Positions 27,564-37,457 of a DNA stretch of 64,000 bases are shown here, one piece after another. The translations under genes were made by a program, and so were the position numbers. The notes beneath the pieces were generated by a model that worked only from the letters and a program-made list of their open reading frames with translations, was not told the DNA's origin and did not search any database. The DNA is taken from NCBI RefSeq assembly GCF_041355105.1, contig NZ_JBFUPK010000001.1:434001-498000 (forward strand), in the 5' to 3' direction. The stretch comes from Terriglobus sp. RCC_193. Its GTDB lineage: Bacteria > Acidobacteriota > Terriglobia > Terriglobales > Acidobacteriaceae. The first letter of the stretch is position 1. Each line of letters begins with the position of its first letter.

Positions 27564-28969
27564 ACGACGGCATCTCCGTGGACGAGTGGCGGATTCGGTG
27601 TGTGCCAGGGATGACGTTTTATAGTCTTCTGCTTCGCTTTCTTAGTTACTGCTGAAGTTTTGGTGCCAGCAATGGAGATGCCACAAAGAGTGCATCCAAG
27701 AAGGATCCAAAGGTTGGAATCGACCTGAATAAACATCCACCGATCACCAAAGAAATTGACGATGGTTGCGGTGAGCATCAAGCAGGCAAAGCCAAGTCCC
27801 ACCAGTGAGAGAAAAGGATCTCTGGCTCGGCTGAATAGTTGCAATCCCGTTCGGGTGAACAGGAGCAGTTGCGCGAGGAAAAGAAGAAGTCCAGAAAGTC
27901 CGGTTTCTACCAACATTTTGAGATAGAAGTTATGCGTGTCTTTGTAGGACCCGACACGACCCATTTCCGCATACGTCAGGAAACCGGTTCCAATCAATGG
28001 ATTGTTTCGGAACATTGTTATGGCGTCCGTCCACAACATCACGCGTTCCTGCGCAGATGCATCCAATGCCGCTGCCTGTCCCGGGTCAGGTTTTGTATAG
28101 GTCATGGCGATGCGCTCTTGCACTGCCACCGGAAGTATGGCCTGCCAGGAAACAACGAGCAGAAGAATGGGAATGAAGAGCCAGCGAATCTTCACGACGG
28201 CAAGAAAACAGAGGACGAGTGCCAAAGCGAGATAGGCCTCGCGCGAGTATGAAAATAAGATGCATGCGGTGTTTGCGGCCACCACAAGCAGAATGCCGGC
28301 ACGTATCAATGTCTTACCCTTGAGCGCAAGCAGCGGCAATAGAAAGGCTGTCGCTTCTACGAGGTATGAGGCCAGGCCATTTTCTCCTGCATATCCGAGA
28401 GGACCGGCATCCCTTGTTTCCTCGGCATAGTGTGAAAAGTCGCGTCCTGCTGCGCCTCTTAGATAACTGAAATCGACAGCGAGGGCTGTTACGCAGCAGA
28501 GTGCAATAATGATGGCGATTTGCTGCCGTGTACGAATGGTTCTGGTGACGGCGACGACGAGCAGCGGCATCACAATGAAGTTCTTGTAATCCACCAGGCG
28601 CACATCACTGAACCACAGGGGGAAGGATCCACCCAGAAAGAAAGCCCCGCGCCAGAGCGACAGATAGTAAAAGCCGCACAACAGTCCAAGGAATGCGAGG
28701 ACTGACGTTCGACGCAGCAAAGGTGCTTGTGGGCGGAGAACGCTGCCAAGCAATGCGCAGAGAATTAGAATATCTACGATATTCGCGCCAAGGGGGAATG
28801 CATGCAGGTGATAACGCGTTGTCTGCAGGGGCAACAGGACCGAGAGAAGATACACACCAATCTCAGATCGCCACAGGATCGTAGCGAGAGCTCCTGCGAT
28901 AACTGCGGAATACATGGCGATTGCACGTATGCTTGATAGTGCATTGGGTGTGGCAGCTTCCAGAATCAT
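27560..28969 (-). CDS. O-antigen ligase/polymerase family protein (Wzy-like)
   Basis: A 469-residue integral membrane protein with about 11-12 hydrophobic helices. The Wzy_C-type signature lies in a large periplasmic loop: RVMLWTDAITMFRNNPLIGT, then GFLTYAEMGRVGSYKDTHNF and LKMLVETGLSGLLLFLAQLL. In this position, next to Wzx and glycosyltransferases, it is most likely the polymerase of a Wzx/Wzy pathway rather than a ligase. The start is MILEAATPN because GGAGGTG precedes it by about 6 nt and the ATG overlaps the Wzx stop (ATGA). The longer upstream frame is non-coding overlap with wzx. Confidence 0.88.
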   Translation of the reverse strand: MILEAATPNALSSIRAIAMYSAVIAGALATILWRSEIGVYLLSVLLPLQTTRYHLHAFPLGANIVDILILCALLGSVLRPQAPLLRRTSVLAFLGLLCGFYYLSLWRGAFFLGGSFPLWFSDVRLVDYKNFIVMPLLVVAVTRTIRTRQQIAIIIALCCVTALAVDFSYLRGAAGRDFSHYAEETRDAGPLGYAGENGLASYLVEATAFLLPLLALKGKTLIRAGILLVVAANTACILFSYSREAYLALALVLCFLAVVKIRWLFIPILLLVVSWQAILPVAVQERIAMTYTKPDPGQAAALDASAQERVMLWTDAITMFRNNPLIGTGFLTYAEMGRVGSYKDTHNFYLKMLVETGLSGLLLFLAQLLLFTRTGLQLFSRARDPFLSLVGLGFACLMLTATIVNFFGDRWMFIQVDSNLWILLGCTLCGISIAGTKTSAVTKKAKQKTIKRHPWHTPNPPLVHGDAVV

Positions 28970-30489
28970 TCTGCACCTCCATCTCCCGTTGCAGCGGTCG
29001 AAGGAACTCGCACCTGCAAAATCGTGCCGATGGATAGCCGAGCGAGGGCTGGTTTTATGACTTTTCGGAAATCTGTCGACATAGCGAAGAGGCATCCAAC
29101 GAAGATGCCACTATATGCGGCTGCTCGGCCCAGCAACTGCGCGATAAGCCATCGTGAGTGAATGAAGGTGGGCAATGGGTAGGCGCATAGCAGCGTCACG
29201 AATGCACTGATAGCTAGAGCCGGATTTATGTGCAAGGGAAGGATTGTCCGGTTCACGATCATCAGGGTTACAACCATGACTGCGTAACTGAGGAAGGTCG
29301 CGGCCGCAGCACCCATCAATCCATAGCGAGGAATCCAGAGGAAGTTGGCGGCGATGTTGATCACTGCTGCTACGACCACGATTGTGGCGAGCAGACTGGT
29401 GCGCTTCTGTAGGACGAGGCCGACATTGAAGAAGATGTGTAGTGCATAGACCATCAGTGCTGGCACCAGCACTTTGAGTAATCCTTCTGCACCAGCGAAC
29501 CGGTTGGATGCAAGGAATACAAGAGCGTCACCTGCGCAGAGCGTTGACAATCCGACAATGAACAACGCGATCACCGCAAACCATGAAAGTGCAAGTGAAA
29601 GGAAGCGCGACGCGGCTTCTTTACCTTCTTCATTCCAGAGGCGCATGTAGATAGGGAAGAGTGCCAGGTTGAGCGGTGTCATGAGGACGTCCTGTAGATA
29701 ACCAGAGATGCTGTAGGCCGCTGAGTACAGTCCCAGAGAATGGTCGCCCATGTAGCGCTGCACGATGATGCGGTCCGCAGAGTCCAATACAAGACTGGAA
29801 AGTTCGTAGGCGATGAGAGGCATGCCGAACATAAGACTGGTCCGGATGAGATCCCAGTCGATAGCGGATGGATGGATCAGGCTACGACGCAGAACATCGC
29901 CCAATTGGATCGCAATTACAAGAGCCTCGGCTGCCATCGTTGCAATGACCACAAGGAATGCCCTGTGTTGACCGGCAATGGCGAGTGCAATGAGGCCAGC
30001 CATGATTGTGACCTTGGTCATTACTTCAACGATGGTATGAAGGCGGCTTCTGCCTTCATTTCGCAGGAAGCTGAGAAGCATGGACTGGATTGTCCGAAGT
30101 ATGACTGCAATGGGTGCAAGTAGCAGGCAATGAAACAATTGTGGGTCTTTACGCAGCGCCGAACTACTAAACAGCACGGCCAGGTAGATTGCTGAAAAAA
30201 GCAACGATGTAATGGCTGGCCCGATGAGCAGTGTCGAATAGAATCTTCGCTGCCCTGCGATGTCTGACTTTGTTGTGTCATAGAAGCGTGCCGCGGAGTA
30301 TTGCAGGCCACATTTTGAAAGGACGACAAGTAACAATACGAGCCGGAAGGTTAACGACAAAATGCCGTATTGAGCAACAGGAAGGACGCGCGTAAGAAGT
30401 GGGAACGTAACGAACCCAAGAAGGATGAGCGACCCGCGGCCGATGAGATAGTTCCCGATATCACGGATGAAGTTCGGTTTGCTGGTCAT
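28966..30489 (-). CDS. Oligosaccharide flippase family protein (Wzx-like)
   Basis: A 507-residue MOP-superfamily membrane protein with about 12-14 helices. The N-terminus (IRDIGNYLIGRGSLILLGFV, then LLTRVLPVAQYGILSLTFRL) is typical of polysaccharide flippases that move the lipid-linked repeat unit across the inner membrane. PLIAYELSSLVLDSADRIIV and YSAAYSISGYLQDVLMTPLN are further family-like segments. It is coupled by ATGA overlaps at both ends, with the DUF2079 protein upstream and Wzy downstream. The GGGGG just before MTSKPNF supports this start. Confidence 0.9.
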   Translation of the reverse strand: MTSKPNFIRDIGNYLIGRGSLILLGFVTFPLLTRVLPVAQYGILSLTFRLVLLLVVLSKCGLQYSAARFYDTTKSDIAGQRRFYSTLLIGPAITSLLFSAIYLAVLFSSSALRKDPQLFHCLLLAPIAVILRTIQSMLLSFLRNEGRSRLHTIVEVMTKVTIMAGLIALAIAGQHRAFLVVIATMAAEALVIAIQLGDVLRRSLIHPSAIDWDLIRTSLMFGMPLIAYELSSLVLDSADRIIVQRYMGDHSLGLYSAAYSISGYLQDVLMTPLNLALFPIYMRLWNEEGKEAASRFLSLALSWFAVIALFIVGLSTLCAGDALVFLASNRFAGAEGLLKVLVPALMVYALHIFFNVGLVLQKRTSLLATIVVVAAVINIAANFLWIPRYGLMGAAAATFLSYAVMVVTLMIVNRTILPLHINPALAISAFVTLLCAYPLPTFIHSRWLIAQLLGRAAAYSGIFVGCLFAMSTDFRKVIKPALARLSIGTILQVRVPSTAATGDGGAE

Positions 30490-32399
30490 TGTTGCCCCCG
30501 TTGGTCTATGGGGAAACAACCGAGGCCGTGCACTGCCGGGTCGCGCAATACGAGAAAGTCTGGTGATTCGTATACCACCTGGAAGCGTGGGTCGGCGGGA
30601 GCTGATGCAACCAGTGCGCGATAGGCTGTTTCGTACTCGGCGGCTGCATTGATGTGCTTCCAGTTCTTGTCGAGTACCAGGTACTCATAGACCGGATGGT
30701 GATATTGATAAAGGCGATGTGTCTGATAGAGGCAGTCGCGATTGGCAACGGCAGGAAGCATGTAGCGCGGGGCGGCGAGAGAGGCCTCCGAAGGAATCAT
30801 TGCGGCAATCTTGTGCGCTTCTGCATCCCACGGTTGTTTGGAGATATCGTCGAACTGCTCCTGTCCGGTGACGAAGGCTAGCGTCGCCACGGTTAGCGCA
30901 AGGGTGATCAGAGGGGCAACGCGAGAACCACCGAGACGAAGCCGCGTTATGCGCGCCAGCTTGCTCTTGCTATTGGTGGAGAAGAGAAGTGCAGCGATGA
31001 ACAGGACCGTTGCCGGAACTACTGAGTACTGTGCATAGATAACGGTGGTGATGCACTTGCCTGCGCCGGCCAGAAGGTTGATGGCCAGGAAAGGGAATGA
31101 CGCGATAACGAGAGAGCTACCGAATGGCAGGAGAAGCCCGGTGGGCGTCAGAAGCTGTTTGAGATAGACCATATTGTTTCGCGTGAAAAGTGTTGTTTGC
31201 GGGCTGCTGCAAACGTGAGTGAGCATTTCCGCAGGTGACGCTCCCAGATGGCTAAAGCAGGCATCGGTAACGAACGACGCACCATTCAATGCATGAGGCA
31301 GCACCACTTTATAAGAGAAAATACCCCATACGAAGCCTGCAATCAGCGGCGTTACGGTCCAACGCAGTGACTTACGCTGAAGTAACGCGACCACTGCGAG
31401 ACACACCGCGAAGAGTGCCAGATCTTCCCTCACCATCAGTGTGAAGAAAAGACTGACTGCGAAGGGGCGAAATTTCCCTTCGAGGTAGTAAAGAATTGTG
31501 AACAGCACGGGAAGTGCTGCGAAGCTCAGGGGGTAGAAGTCAAAGACCGATTGATACAGGATTACTGGCACAAGCAGAAAAGCCACTGCCCAGAGGCGCG
31601 CCGCTCGACCGGAGGTGTACAACATCGCAATGCGGAATACGGGATATGCACACGCGATCATCGCGATATTGCGAAGGAGCAGAAGAGTTATGGGACTTGG
31701 GAAGACTGCATAAAACGGAAGAAACAGGAACATGATAGGCGAGTTGTGCCCAGCGAAATCTGTCGTAACCGTGTGCGAATAGAGTAAGTCCTGCAGCAGC
31801 GAACCCCAGAATAAGTGCCCGTGCAGTGTGGTGTGCATGATCTGTGCGAAATAGGCGAGATCCTGCCCGACATATCCGAACACCAGGTACTTCTGAATCG
31901 CGAAGTAAGTAAGTCCGGCCAGAAGGATGATCGCTTCCAGGACTGGCCAGTGTCTTTTGTGACCTGCTTCGTTCTCCAGTGATTCGCTTTCCTGAAGGGT
32001 GTCATGGAAGAGTGTGGCCCAGAGGCCCAGGAAAATTGTGAGCAATAGAACGGAACGTATGGCGGGCGGACGAACCCTGCCCATGTATTCCGGAATGAAG
32101 AAGAGAAGAAAAACAAATGCTGCTGCGCAACGAGCGAGTTCCCTCTGTAGCGTTGGGGATGTTGTTTTGCGAACGACCAGGGCGAGAGTAGGGCTGAACG
32201 CAAGCAGTGCGAATGTTCCGGCAAAGATAAGGCCTGCCAGCAACGCACCGGTGGTGCCATGAGAGCGAAGAAAAGCAAGCCAAATCCAGATGCAGAGCGA
32301 GGCGGCGCCGAGAGCGACCGGCGTGATGATTGCCGGTCGCTCGCGGAAGTTATTCGCTCCGTTGCGGATGTAGTCTGTCGCGAGAGTTGAGGTCGACAT
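30486..32399 (-). CDS. DUF2079-type multi-spanning membrane protein
   Basis: A 637-residue protein with about 12 hydrophobic helices and a soluble C-terminal tail (about the last 140 residues). The segment GYVGQDLAYFAQIMHTTLHG, then HTVTTDFAGHNSPIMFLFLP, matches what I know of DUF2079, a GT-C-like family with an Asp-containing first loop and conserved H-x-P. Such proteins are suspected polyprenyl-linked sugar transferases, but no activity is established. The C-terminal domain (LVLDKNWKHINAAAEYETAY, VVYESPDFLVLRD) resembles periplasmic GT-C tails. The start is at MSTSTLATD because TAAGG, formed by the upstream stop, precedes it. It belongs to the EPS operon. Confidence 0.8.
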   Translation of the reverse strand: MSTSTLATDYIRNGANNFRERPAIITPVALGAASLCIWIWLAFLRSHGTTGALLAGLIFAGTFALLAFSPTLALVVRKTTSPTLQRELARCAAAFVFLLFFIPEYMGRVRPPAIRSVLLLTIFLGLWATLFHDTLQESESLENEAGHKRHWPVLEAIILLAGLTYFAIQKYLVFGYVGQDLAYFAQIMHTTLHGHLFWGSLLQDLLYSHTVTTDFAGHNSPIMFLFLPFYAVFPSPITLLLLRNIAMIACAYPVFRIAMLYTSGRAARLWAVAFLLVPVILYQSVFDFYPLSFAALPVLFTILYYLEGKFRPFAVSLFFTLMVREDLALFAVCLAVVALLQRKSLRWTVTPLIAGFVWGIFSYKVVLPHALNGASFVTDACFSHLGASPAEMLTHVCSSPQTTLFTRNNMVYLKQLLTPTGLLLPFGSSLVIASFPFLAINLLAGAGKCITTVIYAQYSVVPATVLFIAALLFSTNSKSKLARITRLRLGGSRVAPLITLALTVATLAFVTGQEQFDDISKQPWDAEAHKIAAMIPSEASLAAPRYMLPAVANRDCLYQTHRLYQYHHPVYEYLVLDKNWKHINAAAEYETAYRALVASAPADPRFQVVYESPDFLVLRDPAVHGLGCFPIDQRGQQ

Positions 32400-32412
32400 T
32401 GTTGTAGAGACC

Positions 32413-35400
32413 TTACTGTTGAACAACTACATTGCTGAAGGAGATGGGTTGTGAAGAGACATCGAGTGTGATGGCACCCGAAGTTAAGGTGCTGTCCGTT
32501 GTCGAAATGATCAGAGTATTGTCGTAGTAGACCCGAATCTGATTGCCAGCGAACTGCATGCGTACTGTGTGTTTGTTTGTATCGAGCAGCATGGTGGGTG
32601 CCTGCCCCAGGAGGGCCAGGCCTGAGGAGTCGATCGCCCATCCCGTGGAGCGCAGGAGCTTGATCGTGTTGTCCGCTGGATAGAGCCAGACTGCGTAGGC
32701 TGCACCAGTCGTTAGATTGACACGTCCACGAATGCCACCCGGATAGTTAGAAAGATTGCTGAGTTTGACGTCCACCGACAAGGTGTAGTCTGTCCAGCTT
32801 TGGCTGCCGGCGTATTGCTGAGTATGGCCACTACCGTTGTAGTTGAAGGATCCATTGGCTACGCTCCAGTTTGAAGCGTAGCCCAGCGGTGATGGCGTCC
32901 ATTGCGTTGAGCCGGACGCGAAGTGATCCTGGAACAGAAGATTGCCGATGCTGAGTGTTATAGGAACAGTAAGAGCGGCAGTGGCATTGGTCGAGCTCAA
33001 GGTAATATTTCCCACTGTCGTACCTGCTGCGAGTGCTGATGTGGACGGTGTCAGAGATAGCGTTCCAGGAGCAGAGGCAGATGCGGGTGAAGGAGTGAGC
33101 CAGGAGACACTGCTGGACGCAGTCCATGCCATTGCCCCCGTGCCTGTGTTTTGGACGGACAGGGTTGCGGCAGTGGGCGACGTTCCAGCCGGACTAAACA
33201 GATAGAGAGAAGAGGGGACGGCGTTGATGGTGGCGGTGGGTTGAGACGTCACCGTAAACGTGACGGGAATTTGTACCGCGCTGCCACTCGATGGTGTCAG
33301 TGTCAGTGTTCCCGTATAGGTGCCCGCATTCAGACTTGCAGCGCTGGCGGTGACCGTGACTGTGGCCGGTGTAGAGGTTCCCTGTGCCGGCGCCGCAGTC
33401 AGCCAGGCCGCGTTGGTTGACGCGACCCATGACACGCTGTTGGGCGAGGACGTAAGGCTGACGGTTTGTGCCGGTGCAGATGCGCCCGGCGTTGCGTTGA
33501 AGGTTAACGATGTCGGAGATGCCGTTGCAACGGTTGATGAAGTAGCGGCATTAGAGACCACGACAGAGTTGTAAAGCACCACCTGATTGGATGGGTCCAG
33601 GGCTACCACGCCGGATGTATATGTGGAGTCTGTTGCGGTGAACAGTTGTGCTCCATCCCGCGATACCGTCAGCGCGCTGCCGTGCATCGATAAGAGATAC
33701 GTATGTGGGTTCGCATCAAATACTAACTGGTTATAAGTACCGATCAATGTGTAGCCGTTCGAGATATTCCAGTTGACTACCTTGTATAGATTCACTGTAT
33801 GGTCGGCGGGATAAAACCATAGCGCATAACCAGAACCGTCGACTGGGTTTACTCGAGCACGGAAACCACCCGGGTAGTTTGAGACCGGCATGGTCATATT
33901 GATTGCCAGGTCATAGTCTGTCCAGCCTGCATTGCCCGCATAGATGGGAGCGATACCGGCTCCGTTGTAGCGCAATGTAGATCCCGTGCTGGACCATCCG
34001 GAGAGACCGCCGAGTGGGGATATCGTCCAAGAATTCAGGTTCGAGGTAGAGATGGTGATTGGAGCAGCGGTGACCGCAAATGTAACCGGGATCAGGAGGG
34101 TAAGTGATGGCGCTGTGGACGAGACAGTTACTGTAGCGCTGTAAGTTCCCACCGCGAGCGAACCAGCGCTGACAGAGAGGTTCATTGTTCCTGGTGTTCC
34201 TCCGCTGGCAGGTGACATGTGCAACCATGATGCACTCGTGCTGGCGGTCCAGTTCACATTGGTGGTACTTGGGTTTGTGATGGAGACCGACTGGGATGCT
34301 GATGACGTGGTGGTACCGACCTGCTGGCTAAAGGACAGTGAGGTGGGGCTTGCGATTAAGGAGGATGTGTTGGGGATCACGGTCAGCGATACGTTAACAA
34401 CATAGGGGCTATAAGCGGCTGTCGAGGAACTTACTGTGAGTGTTCCTGTGTAGGTGCCTGCCGCCAGACTGGTGCTGTTGACATTTACTGTGACCGTTGC
34501 GCCGGACGATCCGCTGGCTGGTGTGGCACTAAGCCACGATGTGCTGCTGGTTGCCGTCCAGGTATAGGTTCCTGAACCGAGGTTTGCCACCGTGATTGTC
34601 TTCGAAGCAGGAGAGCTTCCAGCGCTTGCCGAAAAGCTTAACGATTCAGGCGATACCTGCATTGTTGGTGGTGCCTGATTTGCGAAAGTATAAGTGCCGC
34701 CATTGCTAAAACCGGGAACGGAAAGAAGCCGGCCTTCGTCATCTCCGTAGAAGATGTAACTCTTTGTCGGGATGAGATGTCCATCTGCATCGGTGGCCGA
34801 TCCGGTAAAGGTGAGGCTGATGGTGGAGGGGGTAACAGAACCACTTGCCAGCAGAGAATGATTGCGTGCGCGCAAATAGTCGCCCATGCCGTCCATGAAC
34901 TGGTGGGTCCCTTTGTTGGCGCTGAACCACTGGGAGAGCTGCGTAATGAAGCTCTGCCGGTCTGCCGTAGTTGACTGGTCAAGATTGCTTCCGTCATGGG
35001 TATAGATCTGAACGGGCTCCATGCCTGACCAGAAGTGCCACATATAGTATTCCCATTGATTCAGGCTCTGGGCCACAGTGTAGCCATTCGCTGTGCTTGG
35101 CCATAGCGCGTCAGGCCGTGTGAAACGGCCACCGGCCTGTCCGACCTGCGAACCAAAGGAGAAGAAGGTCTGTGCAGGCTTACCAGCAACGCTGTGGACT
35201 ACCAGGTCATCCGCGAAGAAGAAGGGGAATGTCTCCTCGTAATCAGTCGGATATACCGGAGGCTGTTCATAGATACGGAATGGTCCAAGCGGGATACGTT
35301 GCGCTGGTGTCTTTGGATAATTGAAGTAATACGTTCCTGGGGCCTGGGGAGACGTGATGTAACGAAGTCCAAGGCTGTTCCACATCTCGTAACCCGAGTT

Positions 35401-36621
35401 ATCGGAGATATCCCAGTAATGCGCAACCATGGAGCGGCCGAATGTGGGAAAGGTATCCGTGCCACCCTGGCCAAGTTTCCATGTCAGAGCAGACGCTATG
35501 TTGGCTTGCCATTGGGCATCCGTGTTTGGCACAGTCAGATTCCAGTACAGGTCGCCACCAGAGCCATATGCCAGGCCGTGAGGGGAGGTATGCAGGTAGT
35601 TCGAGTTGATCGCGCTGATCATCTGCGCGCGTTCGCCACCCGCGGTTGCAAGAGAACTGAGTTGCATATTGAGCTGCGGCATCCATGGACCGCCTGTGCC
35701 GTCCGAAGCCACCGTGCCAGTCAGGCTGGTATTCCACATGTCGGGGATGCGTGACATGACACCGGGTTCGTTGTCATCCATCTGGATTGCGGCAATTCGC
35801 GGATATCCACGCAGCACGAATGGCTTACGTGCCGCCCAAACCACGCTTCGCCAGAACAAGTCATCGACGCCCTGCACAAATCCAAATCGATCTGCGTGCA
35901 GATAGTCGTATGTCGTGAAGTCGACGATTCTTCCTCTGCCGTATGTCGTCGCGAGAATCAGAGGATCGGTTCCAAGCTCTGCGACAACGGTACCTGTAGC
36001 CCCCGTCAAAATTGTCGCATTGGATGCGATCGTGGTGGTTCCATTGCCGTGATAGTTGTAAGTGATGTCGCCAGCAGGATCATTCAGCCAATGCCGTTGC
36101 AGGGTAGCAATGTAATGAGGTGCAGAGCCGCCCACCTGTACCGCTGCGGGAATAACGATGCTTGTTTGATCGAAGCCGAGTGTGGCGCCCGTTGCGTGAA
36201 ACATGGTCTGAATATGTGTCTGTGTTCCGATAGCAGTATCGCTATCAAGATTTACGAAACCCGTTCCATTACCGACGGCTGCGACGATCGCATTCTGCCA
36301 TGCCATACTCGGATTCAGTCCGTTATGCGCGGCGATGATGAGCTGTGATGCGGATAAATCCATCGCTGCCGTCTGGCTGATATCGATAACCTTATAAGGA
36401 ACCTGCAGGTGCACGAGATATCTTTCCGGTCCCATCTGGTATGTGCCGGGAGTTGTGCTGCTGGTGTTGTATCCGGTTGTGTTCGCGGAATTCACAAGCA
36501 CAACAACGGTAAGGTCCTGGCTCTGAGCCTGCGCAAATGGCATCAGAAATAAAGCGCCTGTTAACAGCAGACTGCAGAGAAGTAGGAAGCGAAGATAGCG
36601 GAGACTCTGGTATAGGAACAT
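32413..36621 (-). CDS. Secreted NodB-like deacetylase with duplicated BACON-BACON-lectin modules
   Basis: A 1402-residue exported protein with a signal peptide to about residue 33 (MPFAQAQSQ). Residues 36-260 look like an alpha/beta GATase-like domain (VVVLVNSANTTGYN, QLIIAAHNGLNPS). Residues ~270-570 carry a NodB-like pattern: IQMDDNEPG (D282/D283), YLHTSPHGL (H344/H348, the H-T-x-x-H metal motif) and VQIYTHDGSN (H542/D543). Four BACON-type beta-sandwiches (651-750, 751-852, 1030-1126, 1127-1226) and two concanavalin/LamG-like domains (855-1024, 1228-1402) form a (BACON-BACON-lectin)x2 duplication. AAGGA precedes the ATG by 7 nt. It lies directly after the BY-kinase gene. Deacetylation of the EPS with polymer binding by the C-terminal modules is inferred; no named family was recognised for the first domain. 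Confidence 0.75.
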   Translation of the reverse strand: MFLYQSLRYLRFLLLCSLLLTGALFLMPFAQAQSQDLTVVVLVNSANTTGYNTSSTTPGTYQMGPERYLVHLQVPYKVIDISQTAAMDLSASQLIIAAHNGLNPSMAWQNAIVAAVGNGTGFVNLDSDTAIGTQTHIQTMFHATGATLGFDQTSIVIPAAVQVGGSAPHYIATLQRHWLNDPAGDITYNYHGNGTTTIASNATILTGATGTVVAELGTDPLILATTYGRGRIVDFTTYDYLHADRFGFVQGVDDLFWRSVVWAARKPFVLRGYPRIAAIQMDDNEPGVMSRIPDMWNTSLTGTVASDGTGGPWMPQLNMQLSSLATAGGERAQMISAINSNYLHTSPHGLAYGSGGDLYWNLTVPNTDAQWQANIASALTWKLGQGGTDTFPTFGRSMVAHYWDISDNSGYEMWNSLGLRYITSPQAPGTYYFNYPKTPAQRIPLGPFRIYEQPPVYPTDYEETFPFFFADDLVVHSVAGKPAQTFFSFGSQVGQAGGRFTRPDALWPSTANGYTVAQSLNQWEYYMWHFWSGMEPVQIYTHDGSNLDQSTTADRQSFITQLSQWFSANKGTHQFMDGMGDYLRARNHSLLASGSVTPSTISLTFTGSATDADGHLIPTKSYIFYGDDEGRLLSVPGFSNGGTYTFANQAPPTMQVSPESLSFSASAGSSPASKTITVANLGSGTYTWTATSSTSWLSATPASGSSGATVTVNVNSTSLAAGTYTGTLTVSSSTAAYSPYVVNVSLTVIPNTSSLIASPTSLSFSQQVGTTTSSASQSVSITNPSTTNVNWTASTSASWLHMSPASGGTPGTMNLSVSAGSLAVGTYSATVTVSSTAPSLTLLIPVTFAVTAAPITISTSNLNSWTISPLGGLSGWSSTGSTLRYNGAGIAPIYAGNAGWTDYDLAINMTMPVSNYPGGFRARVNPVDGSGYALWFYPADHTVNLYKVVNWNISNGYTLIGTYNQLVFDANPHTYLLSMHGSALTVSRDGAQLFTATDSTYTSGVVALDPSNQVVLYNSVVVSNAATSSTVATASPTSLTFNATPGASAPAQTVSLTSSPNSVSWVASTNAAWLTAAPAQGTSTPATVTVTASAASLNAGTYTGTLTLTPSSGSAVQIPVTFTVTSQPTATINAVPSSLYLFSPAGTSPTAATLSVQNTGTGAMAWTASSSVSWLTPSPASASAPGTLSLTPSTSALAAGTTVGNITLSSTNATAALTVPITLSIGNLLFQDHFASGSTQWTPSPLGYASNWSVANGSFNYNGSGHTQQYAGSQSWTDYTLSVDVKLSNLSNYPGGIRGRVNLTTGAAYAVWLYPADNTIKLLRSTGWAIDSSGLALLGQAPTMLLDTNKHTVRMQFAGNQIRVYYDNTLIISTTDSTLTSGAITLDVSSQPISFSNVVVQQ

Positions 36622-36656
36622 ATCGATTTCCTTGCAAGACAGAAATTAGGAAGTTA

Positions 36657-37457
36657 CTACTTTTGTCCGTATGAATCTGACAGCAATGTGTCGTTGTAGA
36701 TCACAAAGTTGAGCCGTTCGCCCAAACGCTCTGCGGCGCGTTCCAACATCGCCCGTGGTGTTCCGCGTTCGCGGACAACCATTAGCGCGAGGTCTACCCT
36801 GGGTAAGATTTCTTCCACGTCCGATACCGCGAGCACCGGAGGGCCATCGATGATGACCCAGGAAAAGGTTTGGCTTGCCCACTGAATCAACTCGGTAAGT
36901 TTCTTTGACCGCAGCAGACGAATGGGGCGCGTAGCAGGCTTATTTACTCCCAGGTAAAACAATGGAAGTTCATGCAAACGCCGCACCGCGGAAAGCCCTG
37001 ATATTTCACCTAATAAGACATCGTTTAGATCGTGCGGAGGGTTCTCCGGCATGTAGCGATGCAATCCAGGTCTACGCAGGTCTAGTTCCAGCAACAAGGT
37101 GCTGTGTCCGGCTTCGGCAAGTGCCCACGCAAGATTGTTCGCGTTCATGGTCTTGCCGTCGCCAATGCCTGGGCTGGTCAGCAATACAGTGCCACCCGCC
37201 GGGCGCAGATTGCTGAGTCGCCGCTGCATCAGACGAAACTGTTCCGAGGCTGCCCCGTATGGATCGACATGAAAGACAGAGTATTGCTGCGTTCTGTCGG
37301 CCCCGCCAGCCTCCAGAAGGGGGATGCTATCCAGATATTCTTCGTCATCAACGTGGAGAAAATCATGTGAGATAGAAGCGATCTCTGAATCGTCGATTAA
37401 CTTCAATTCACGGCGCGTGTGTGTTACGGATTCGTGTTTCAGGGAAAGCGAAATCAT
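36657..37457 (-). CDS. CpsD/CapB-family tyrosine kinase (BY-kinase)
   Basis: A 266-residue cytoplasmic BY-kinase that partners with the chain-length protein encoded immediately upstream. Walker A is LTSPGIGDGKTMNANNLAWA, Walker A-prime is LLLELDLRRPGLHRYM, and Walker B is WVIIDGPPVLAVSDVEEI. The protein is separate from the Wzz part, as in the CpsC/CpsD arrangement. The tail ends LLSDSYGQK with only one or two Tyr, poorer than the usual tyrosine cluster, so autophosphorylation capacity may be low. Its ATG overlaps the Wzz-like stop (TAATG), with GGAGG 6 nt before it. Confidence 0.88.
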   Translation of the reverse strand: MISLSLKHESVTHTRRELKLIDDSEIASISHDFLHVDDEEYLDSIPLLEAGGADRTQQYSVFHVDPYGAASEQFRLMQRRLSNLRPAGGTVLLTSPGIGDGKTMNANNLAWALAEAGHSTLLLELDLRRPGLHRYMPENPPHDLNDVLLGEISGLSAVRRLHELPLFYLGVNKPATRPIRLLRSKKLTELIQWASQTFSWVIIDGPPVLAVSDVEEILPRVDLALMVVRERGTPRAMLERAAERLGERLNFVIYNDTLLSDSYGQK

